DNA of 12,184 nt from Thermacetogenium sp. UBA4966 (lineage in GTDB: Bacteria > Bacillota > DSM-12270 > Thermacetogeniales > Thermacetogeniaceae). The position numbers and the translations under genes were made by a program. Positions 6,855-12,184 of this stretch are shown here, piece by piece. Positions within the stretch are counted from its first letter, which is position 1, and the number at the start of each line of letters is the position of its first letter. The DNA lies in assembly GCA_002397275.1 (NCBI GenBank), contig DHAA01000070.1, positions 1-12,184 on the forward strand. Reading direction: 5' to 3'. The notes under the pieces are model-generated. The model did no database searches, had not been told where the DNA came from, and worked only from the letters and a program-made list of their open reading frames with translations.

Positions 6855-7733
6855 GTGAGGATCAACCACAATATTTCAGCCTTGAACACCTACCGTCAGT
6901 TAAGCACCAACCAGACGCTGGGCAACAAATCGTTAGAGAAGCTGTCCTCCGGTTTGCGGATCAACCGGGCAGGGGACGACGCCGCAGGTCTGGCCATCAG
7001 CGAGAAGATGAGGGGGCAGATCAGGGGCCTCGATATGGCCACCAAGAACGCCCAGGACGCCATCTCTCTGATCCAAACAGCTGAAGGAAACTTAAATGAA
7101 ACCCATTCCATACTGCAGCGCATGCGTGAACTGGCGGTGCAGGCGGCCAGCGACACCAACACACCGGAAGATAGAGCAGAACTGCAAAAAGAAGTAAACC
7201 AACTAATTGAAGAAATCGACCGTATCGCCAAAGATACCGAGTTTAACACCAAAAACTTATTAGGCAAATTTAGCGGCAGCGGTTTTACAGGCAGCGGACA
7301 ATCTTTTACTTTCCATATCGGCGCCAATGCAGGTCAAAGCATTGAACTCACGATCAATTCCATGGACGCTGAGAACCTTGGTAGTGGCAGCGGTATAAGC
7401 GCGTTAACAGTCGCCAGTGGCGCCACAAGCGGTGGGATATTAACACAAGCCGACGCAGACGCCGCAATTACGACTATACAAGCTGCAATTGATAAAGTTT
7501 CCAGCGAGCGCTCCAAGCTGGGCGCCTACCAGAACCGCCTCGAGCACACCATCAACAACCTGGGTACCGCCTCCGAAAACTTGAGCGCAGCAGAATCCCG
7601 CATCCGCGATGTGGATATGGCCAAAGAAATGATGGAATTCACCAAGATGAACATCCTGCAGCAAGCGGCCACCGCCATGCTGGCGCAGGCCAACATGCAG
7701 CCGCAGATGGTGCTGCAGCTTCTCGGAAGTTAA
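6855..7733 (+). CDS. hag: Flagellin
   Basis: This 292-residue protein is the subunit of the flagellar filament, exported by the flagellar type III apparatus. The conserved N-terminal D0/D1 region (about residues 1-145) starts MRINHNISALNTYRQL and contains SSGLRINRAGDDAAGLAISEK. The C-terminal D1/D0 region (about 210-292) contains YQNRLEHTINNLGTASENL and ends MLAQANMQPQMVLQLLGS. Between them is only a short Gly/Ser/Thr-rich variable segment, so the D2/D3 domains are minimal, as in Bacillus Hag. The start is GTG 6855, eight bases after AGGAGG (6841-6846). ATG 6848 is too close to that site and in the wrong frame. There is no cleaved signal peptide, as expected. Control is by the SigD promoter and probably the CsrA-like leader. 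The Maf gene downstream suggests that Ser/Thr residues of the variable part are glycosylated (inference). The symbol hag follows Firmicutes usage. Confidence 0.97.
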   Translation: MRINHNISALNTYRQLSTNQTLGNKSLEKLSSGLRINRAGDDAAGLAISEKMRGQIRGLDMATKNAQDAISLIQTAEGNLNETHSILQRMRELAVQAASDTNTPEDRAELQKEVNQLIEEIDRIAKDTEFNTKNLLGKFSGSGFTGSGQSFTFHIGANAGQSIELTINSMDAENLGSGSGISALTVASGATSGGILTQADADAAITTIQAAIDKVSSERSKLGAYQNRLEHTINNLGTASENLSAAESRIRDVDMAKEMMEFTKMNILQQAATAMLAQANMQPQMVLQLLGS

Positions 7734-7745
7734 TTACAGCAGTAA

Positions 7746-7781
7746 AGAGGGGTTCTCTGCCGGGGGAGGCCCCTCTTTTTT
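7746..7781 (+). terminator. Rho-independent terminator after flagellin
   Basis: AGAGGGG (7746-7752) pairs with CCCCTCT (7770-7776), followed by a run of T to 7781. It begins 13 bases after the flagellin stop and should end most flagellin transcripts. It would give the two genes downstream lower expression unless they have their own promoter. Confidence 0.85.
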
Positions 7782-7853
7782 GTATTTAAGTAGGAAAATC
7801 GCGCTGTTTGTAGAATATAATTGCTGAAATAAAGCAGAAAACAGGTGGAACAC

Positions 7854-8402
7854 ATGAAAATTTGGGTCGACGACATGAGCCTGGGCGCCTTCAGCGACAC
7901 TGAACACGCTGCCGCGGCGCTGGCCGGCTGGAAAAGAGAGAACAGTGAATATATCTTTTATTTATATCAGTGCCGGGGGGAGCAGTACAGCTACGAGGAC
8001 AGTTGGGAGCAGTTCCTCAAGGATAACATCCGCCTGGATGTAGAGGTGAAGATAATCACCGCCACACAGGAAACGCTGCGCCTGGAACTGGTGGAATCGA
8101 CGCAAGAGTACCTTGGCCGCCTGTCCGCGTCTATAGAGGGGCTGGCCGCTCGGTTTTATGCGGGTCCCGACCGCCCGGCCTGGGAACTGTTATCTGATTT
8201 CATCGAAGGGATGGACTTTATCTGCCAGGCATTGACCTTATTGAACTGTGATTTCGGCCGTGAACAGTTTAACCGGATGCTGCAGGAATTAATGCAGGCC
8301 ATGGAGGCCAAGGACATCATCACCATAGCCGACCTGCTGAGCTATGAGTGGAGCGCCTGGCTGGATAAAGCCGAAGACGCCCTAATTTCCCCGAACAATT
8401 GA
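7854..8402 (+). CDS. Unidentified protein between flagellin and Maf
   Basis: I do not recognise this 182-residue protein. It has no signal peptide or membrane segment and is acidic. The first ~75 residues are rich in aromatic and charged residues (YIFYLYQCRGEQYSYEDSWEQ) and look like a small alpha/beta domain. From about residue 80 the sequence is predicted to be almost wholly helical, in a chaperone-like or bundle pattern. ATG 7854 is preferred because AGGTGG lies just upstream; GTG 7845 would place the start on that site. A TATAAT (7816-7821) upstream lacks a matching -35. Maf begins 12 bases after its stop, so the two are probably co-transcribed. Its place in the cluster suggests a flagellin-related role such as chaperone or modification partner, which is a guess from context. 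Confidence 0.85.
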   Translation: MKIWVDDMSLGAFSDTEHAAAALAGWKRENSEYIFYLYQCRGEQYSYEDSWEQFLKDNIRLDVEVKIITATQETLRLELVESTQEYLGRLSASIEGLAARFYAGPDRPAWELLSDFIEGMDFICQALTLLNCDFGREQFNRMLQELMQAMEAKDIITIADLLSYEWSAWLDKAEDALISPNN

Positions 8403-8414
8403 GGATGTGCAACC

Positions 8415-10220
8415 ATGTCCAACAAGAGTCTGCGTCAGCGAAATATAGAGTTTTTTCAGGAAAACAACCAGGATATTCTGCAACAGATCAAAGACAAAAA
8501 CTCCGCCGGCAGGTATCGTGTTGCCCCCGCCAGGACAGGGGGTATGTTTTACATAGAACCCCGGGAAGGCGGCCTGCCTTTGCACAGCAGGTACAACCCG
8601 GAGCGGGAAGCGGAAATGTGGGCCGGGGAGCAGGATCTGGAGGGCCTGGCTCATGTGGTTTTATTAGGGCTCGGATTGGGTTATCATGCCGAAGCCCTGC
8701 TCAAGCGGAAGCCGCGGCTGCGCTTGTATATCTATGAACCTGACCTTGATCTGTTTTTAGCGGGGCTGGACTACAGAGATTGGTCCGCCTTCCCCTGGGA
8801 GCGCGTCTATCTGATCCTGGAGGACGGCGGCGGACGATACGAGACTTTTATCGGGCGTGTGATCAGCCAGGTCAAAAGCGGCTGGGGCTTTCTTTCCATA
8901 CCATCCTTTGAACGCTGTTTTCCCGCACGTTTTTCCGAGCTTAAAGACAGTTTGTCCAAACAAAAAACCGACTATCTGGACACTCTGAAGAGCAACATCG
9001 TTTTTGAAAAAGAGTGGACCGTAAACGCCCTGCTCAACCTGCCCTATATCTTGCAGTGCGATTCTGTTTTCACTTATAAGGAGCAATTTCAGGGGCGTAC
9101 GGCAATCATGACCGCCTCCGGCCCCTCTTTAAGCAGAGCGCTCCCTTATCTGCATCAAATCAAGGAAAAAGGAAAGGCGCTGCTCATCGCCGCGGGCACA
9201 AGCGTCAACGGCCTGCTCAGGCAGGGGCTGACCCCTGATCTTTTCGTCTCCTACGACCCCTTCCCCGCAAACTTTAAGGCTTTGCAGCCATCCCTCGACA
9301 AGGGAGTTCCTCTGGTCTTCGGCAGCACGATCAACAATGACGTGGTCAAAAACCATATGGGGGCCAGGGCTCATTTTATCCTGGGGCAGGACACCCTTTT
9401 CCGGTTTCTCAAAGGGGGACTCGACCCTATCGAGGTGGTGGGGGACGCCCCCTCGATAGCTGTGGTTACCTTGCAGCTTTTGCATAAGCTGGGGGTTCAG
9501 GAGATTATTCTGGCAGGACAGGACCTCGCCTTTGATGGCGACCGCTATTATGCGGAAGGGGTAGGGGCGGCGAGAGCGGACAGCGTCAGCGACGAGGAAA
9601 AGAGAGACGCCTTTGAGGTTGAAGCCAACGACGGGGGCATGGCCTTGACAAATAAGTCGTTTAACAGGATGCGCCGGAGCATGGAGCTGTTCATTAAGGG
9701 GGCGCGCTCTATACGGATTATCAACACCTCGCCAAAGGGCGCCCGGATCGCAGGGACTGTTTTTATGGGTTGGCCGCAGGTCATCGATCAACTGTCAAGC
9801 AAAACGCAGGACAAGCCGATTGCTTTCCGCCGCCATGTTCAGGCCAACAGCCTGCGAGCGGTGAGAAGGCGGGTAAATGCGATTTTAGCGGACACAGAAA
9901 AAGGCCTTGAACATGTGCTGGAAGAAGCGGGGGAATTTGCACAGGAGGGCCTTGACGAGGAAAAACAGCGGCTGCTCTATGACCGCCTCTCCCGCTATTT
10001 CTCTCATCTGACATCAAGCAGTGAATACGCCGCCTTTATCTCGCCCATGGTGCGCAACGAAGACCACCTGCTGGGCAAGGCCCTGCTCGATCTCCCCGAG
10101 ATGACCTGGGAGGAAAAGCAAACACTGGTCGGCAAAGACCTGAGGCTCTACCTGCGCGGCGTGCAGATATCCATAGCCAAACTGAAGGAAGCGATGGACA
10201 GCGCCTGGGGGAAGGAGTGA
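8415..10220 (+). CDS. Motility accessory factor (Maf), DUF115 / MptE-like flagellin glycosyltransferase
   Basis: Maf proteins in other bacteria attach nonulosonic acids such as pseudaminic or legionaminic acid to flagellin Ser/Thr residues in the cytoplasm before export. This 601-residue protein is in the usual range. An N-terminal Rossmann-like part includes VVLLGLGLGYHAEALL (about residues 75-92) and YEPDLDLFL. The central DUF115 domain (about 210-420) includes TAIMTASGPSLSRAL, AAGTSVNGLLRQGLTPDLF and LAGQDLAFDGDRYY. A helical C-terminal region of about 150 residues follows. GAGGAT (8401-8406) overlaps the preceding stop codon and lies 8 bases before ATG 8415, so translation may be coupled. 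No sugar biosynthesis genes lie in the window. It converges with the XRE gene, 7 bases apart, with no visible terminator between. The family assignment is firm; the actual sugar is unknown. Confidence 0.9.
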   Translation: MSNKSLRQRNIEFFQENNQDILQQIKDKNSAGRYRVAPARTGGMFYIEPREGGLPLHSRYNPEREAEMWAGEQDLEGLAHVVLLGLGLGYHAEALLKRKPRLRLYIYEPDLDLFLAGLDYRDWSAFPWERVYLILEDGGGRYETFIGRVISQVKSGWGFLSIPSFERCFPARFSELKDSLSKQKTDYLDTLKSNIVFEKEWTVNALLNLPYILQCDSVFTYKEQFQGRTAIMTASGPSLSRALPYLHQIKEKGKALLIAAGTSVNGLLRQGLTPDLFVSYDPFPANFKALQPSLDKGVPLVFGSTINNDVVKNHMGARAHFILGQDTLFRFLKGGLDPIEVVGDAPSIAVVTLQLLHKLGVQEIILAGQDLAFDGDRYYAEGVGAARADSVSDEEKRDAFEVEANDGGMALTNKSFNRMRRSMELFIKGARSIRIINTSPKGARIAGTVFMGWPQVIDQLSSKTQDKPIAFRRHVQANSLRAVRRRVNAILADTEKGLEHVLEEAGEFAQEGLDEEKQRLLYDRLSRYFSHLTSSSEYAAFISPMVRNEDHLLGKALLDLPEMTWEEKQTLVGKDLRLYLRGVQISIAKLKEAMDSAWGKE

Positions 10221-10227
10221 ATTTCTT

Positions 10228-10620
10228 TCAATAATTGCTGATATGGAGGAGTATAGTTTTGATGAGTTTTTTGATCAACTCATATTCCTTTGGCGAGCAC
10301 TTGCTGATCAGTTCATGCAGTTCCGTTTCTTTGCTCTCCTTATAAACGCCGTAATTATAATGTGCATCAAGAACATAATATGCTCTGAGGATAGTCTTTC
10401 CCCAGATCAGGTAATCCAGGGATACATGCAGGCAATTGGCTATTCTAACTAAAGCGGGGAGGCTCATCTGCCTCTCCCCTCTTTCCAGCTGCCCGACATA
10501 GTAGTCCGACAGCCCGATGATCTCCGCAAATTCCTCCCGTGATAACTCAAACATCTCTCTTTCTCTCCGTATTCTCCGCCCAATAGCCTCATTATCTATT
10601 TCTGCGTCCTTTTCCATCAT
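10228..10620 (-). CDS. XRE-family helix-turn-helix transcriptional regulator
   Basis: A small DNA-binding protein of 130 residues from ATG 10620. An XRE/Cro-type HTH occupies about residues 14-70, including LSREEFAEIIGLSDYYVGQLERGER and MSLPALVRIANCLHVSLDYLIWG. The C-terminal ~55 residues (tyrosine-rich, then a charged helix with SPKEYELIKKLIKTIL) may mediate oligomerisation. Three consecutive ATG codons (10623, 10620, 10617) follow GGGAG, and spacing favours the second or third. It diverges from the Spo0E-like gene across ~145 A+T-rich bases containing repeats that could be its operators. It resembles the short XRE regulators common near sporulation and competence genes. Its target is not known, and control of the neighbour is inferred from the arrangement only. 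Confidence 0.9.
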   Translation of the reverse strand: MMEKDAEIDNEAIGRRIRREREMFELSREEFAEIIGLSDYYVGQLERGERQMSLPALVRIANCLHVSLDYLIWGKTILRAYYVLDAHYNYGVYKESKETELHELISKCSPKEYELIKKLIKTILLHISNY

Positions 10621-10645
10621 CATTCACTCCCTATTTTAGCTACTT

Positions 10646-10671
10646 TATCTGAATTGGCGGTATATCTGAAT
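10646..10671. repeat. Direct repeat, 2 x TATCTGAAT, possible operator
   Basis: TATCTGAAT occurs at 10646-10654 and exactly again at 10663-10671, 17 bases apart start to start, just upstream of the XRE gene. The spacing is between one and two helical turns. Paired identical sites next to an HTH gene suggest autoregulation, but nothing else supports it. Confidence 0.35.
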
Positions 10672-10695
10672 CTGCAGCGAGCATTAAATTGTTAT

Positions 10696-10729
10696 TTGCA
10701 ATAAGCCAACATAACATGTAATATTATGT
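10696..10729 (+). promoter_or_regulatory. SigA-like promoter of the Spo0E-like gene, with overlapping inverted repeat
   Basis: TTGCAA (10696-10701), 17 bases, then TAATAT (10719-10724) is a fair housekeeping promoter ending about 43 bases before the start codon. ACATAA (10709-10714) and TTATGT (10724-10729) form an inverted repeat that straddles the -10 box, a place where a repressor would block transcription. Confidence 0.5.
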
Positions 10730-10766
10730 CTAGATTATTCACACAGGGAGTGCATAGGGATTGAAA

Positions 10767-10949
10767 ATGAACATAAAAAGTAAAATAGAAACAGCAAGAG
10801 ACGCACTCAATAACGCTGTAAACATGCAGATGAACAGAGAAATTATACTAGAAATGAGCCAAATGATCGACGAATATATCGTTGAGTATTATCGACAAAG
10901 CCGAAAGGTAGGTTCAGATCAAATGCTAAAACTCCCGCCTTCCAGATAA
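10767..10949 (+). CDS. Spo0E-like aspartyl-phosphate phosphatase
   Basis: A 60-residue protein of the Spo0E family. These proteins dephosphorylate Spo0A~P and so delay the decision to sporulate. The two-helix hairpin is evident: helix one from KSKIETARDALNNAV, then helix two with ILEMSQMIDEYIVEYYRQ. SQMID (residues 31-35) corresponds to the family signature SQELD, keeping S, Q and the key D35. Length is typical. ATG 10767 follows AGGGA (10756-10760) at good spacing; TTG 10761 would add two residues. The last codons (KLPPSR) are encoded within the left arm and loop of the terminator. It is divergent from the XRE gene, which may control it. Confidence 0.85.
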   Translation: MNIKSKIETARDALNNAVNMQMNREIILEMSQMIDEYIVEYYRQSRKVGSDQMLKLPPSR

Positions 10950-10962
10950 GGGCAGGAGTTTT
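10928..10962. terminator. Bidirectional rho-independent terminator
   Basis: AAAACTCC (10928-10935) is the exact complement of GGAGTTTT (10955-10962), and GCC/GGC extend the stem inside after one mismatch. T-runs flank it on both strands, so it can end the Spo0E-like transcript (+) and the aminotransferase transcript (-) between these convergent genes. The left arm and loop lie inside the Spo0E-like reading frame. Confidence 0.8.
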
Positions 10963-10989
10963 GGAAAGCTGAAATAACCGGCAGCGCCG

Positions 10990-12144
10990 CTAAGTCTTAT
11001 CCGACAAAATCTCGCGCACAGCGCTAAGAAGCCGCTCTACATGCTGATCATTATTGAAATAGCCGAAACCGGCTCTTAACGTTCCTGCCGGAAAGGTACC
11101 CAGGGCTTGATGAGCCGCCGGGGCGCAATGCAGGCCGGCGCGCACCCCGATATGGAACGCCTGATCCAGAATCGTCCCCGCCAGGGAAACATCGACTGCA
11201 TCTAAAACAAATGATACCACGCCTGTTTGTGGTTCGCCGGGATCGCAAAAGAGGCGCGCTCCGTCAATAGCCCTTAACCCGGCCGCCAGAGCGCCGGCCA
11301 GTTCCGCTTCATGCCGAGCTATGGCGCCGATCCCCTCCGAACGGATAAACTCAATTCCTGCAAGCAGGCCGGCAATCCCCGGAAGATTGGCAGTTCCGGC
11401 CTCCAGGCGCCACGGGAGGTCCTGCGGATGATAATCCCCTTCCGACTTGATGCCTGTTCCCCCCTCCCGCAAGGGTTTGATCGGAATATCCCTTCCCAGC
11501 GCCAACAAGCCCACGCCCATAGGCCCCAGAAGGGATTTATGGCCCGGAGCAGCCAGGATGTCCACTCCCAGTTCTCTCATATCAATATCAATGACACCGG
11601 CGCTTTGCGACGCGTCCAGGATCAGAACCCCGCCTCCCTCGCGGACGATCTCCGCGATTTCCCGGATGGGAAGAACACAGCCGGTGACATTGGAAACATG
11701 CGACAATACCGCGTAATCAATACCGTCTTTGCATAAGCTCCTCAAGTGGTCGAGATCTATCCGGAAATCAGCAGTTCCCCGGACGACGGCCACCGCTACG
11801 CCGGCGCCCTGCAGGCCGCGCAGCGGGCGCATCACGGAGTTGTGTTCGTAAGGCCCGGTCACCACCCGGTCCCCGGGTTTCAGAAGCCCCTTGAGGACGA
11901 TATTGAGAGAATCCGTACAGTTTAAGGTAAATACCACATGCTGAGCAGAAGGGGCGTTGAAGAACTGCGCCGCGGCCAGCCTCGCCTCTTCAATAATGCG
12001 CTCAGCCTGCATGGACATGCGGTGTGAGGAACGGCCGGGGTTTGCTCCTCTTACCCGCATGGCTTGCTCGACCGCTCTATACACAGGCTCCGGCTTCGGC
12101 CAGGTTGTCGCCGCATTATCGAGATAGATGAACTCATCGTTCAC
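10990..12144 (-). CDS. Cysteine desulfurase family protein (class V aminotransferase)
   Basis: A 384-residue PLP enzyme of the NifS/SufS-like group, expected to release sulfur from cysteine as an enzyme-bound persulfide, giving alanine. The start of the protein (YLDNAATTWPKPEPVY) and NPGRSSHRM are characteristic of the Firmicutes subgroup often called the EGID-type cysteine desulfurase family. PLP is held by K203 in APGHKSLLGP. D176 in LILDASQSAG should contact the pyridine ring. The likely persulfide cysteine is C340 in GLHCAPAAHQALGT. GTG 12144 is the start, nine bases after GAGGAGG on the minus strand. No Fe-S scaffold or tRNA-thiolation gene is adjacent, and the 40 bases beyond the start are too few to show an upstream neighbour. 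The substrate could differ (for example selenocysteine), since the subgroup is poorly characterised. Confidence 0.93.
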   Translation of the reverse strand: MNDEFIYLDNAATTWPKPEPVYRAVEQAMRVRGANPGRSSHRMSMQAERIIEEARLAAAQFFNAPSAQHVVFTLNCTDSLNIVLKGLLKPGDRVVTGPYEHNSVMRPLRGLQGAGVAVAVVRGTADFRIDLDHLRSLCKDGIDYAVLSHVSNVTGCVLPIREIAEIVREGGGVLILDASQSAGVIDIDMRELGVDILAAPGHKSLLGPMGVGLLALGRDIPIKPLREGGTGIKSEGDYHPQDLPWRLEAGTANLPGIAGLLAGIEFIRSEGIGAIARHEAELAGALAAGLRAIDGARLFCDPGEPQTGVVSFVLDAVDVSLAGTILDQAFHIGVRAGLHCAPAAHQALGTFPAGTLRAGFGYFNNDQHVERLLSAVREILSDKT

Positions 12145-12184
12145 CCGGATCAGCCTCCTCTATATCTCTCTGCCACCGCCGGCA

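Noticed and set aside
6848..7084. A frame starting at ATG 6848 just after the flagellin ribosome binding site
   Set aside because: The ATG is one base from AGGAGG, too close, and the frame is a shadow of flagellin, which clearly starts at GTG 6855.
9129..9791. A 220-codon minus-strand frame inside maf
   Set aside because: It is antisense to the conserved DUF115 domain and its product has no coherent domain.

Overview
The window looks like chromosomal DNA of a flagellated, endospore-forming Clostridia-type Firmicute with moderate G+C. The evidence is a Spo0E-like phosphatase, strong AGGAGG-type ribosome binding sites, frequent GTG/TTG starts, a SigD-type flagellin promoter and a Maf (DUF115) flagellin-modification gene. 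I cannot name the species. There is no tRNA, rRNA or CRISPR array.

Left part (1-1367, + strand): the window opens in the last codons of an unidentified reading frame that runs into a REP-like hairpin. A leader follows with four copies of a TGCATATAA-type motif in alternating orientation around a TATAAT box. Then comes a Fic-family gene with a C-terminal winged helix. Its first 13 codons (from ATG 319) are out of frame with the rest, so it is either broken or only partly expressed. The inhibitory motif lies just before the only in-frame NTG start (GTG 513).

Middle part (1373-4456, - strand): a dam-type DNA adenine methyltransferase with its own SigA-like promoter is followed by tex, a YqgF/HhH/S1 RNA-binding protein. 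Tex appears to lack any ATG/GTG/TTG at its expected N-terminus. From 4457 to 4764 there is no convincing gene, only an unexplained G+C-rich patch. Then come an OmpR-type response regulator and a sensor kinase on the + strand, 3 bases apart.

Motility part (6647-10220, + strand): a weak terminator hairpin overlaps a near-perfect SigD promoter for flagellin. The flagellin leader is about 155 nt, rich in GGA motifs, and has a CsrA-like hairpin next to the ribosome binding site. After the flagellin terminator come an unidentified 182-residue protein and a Maf-type flagellin-modification protein.

Right part (10228-12144): an XRE-type regulator (-) and a Spo0E-like small protein (+) diverge from a short A+T-rich region with direct and inverted repeats. 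A bidirectional terminator separates Spo0E from a class V aminotransferase of the cysteine desulfurase family (-). Together the window holds a flagellin/modification cassette, a two-component system and a sporulation-timing module. No previously undescribed multi-gene system is obvious. The most interesting signals are the disrupted Fic gene with its operator-like array, the flagellin leader, and the non-standard Tex start.
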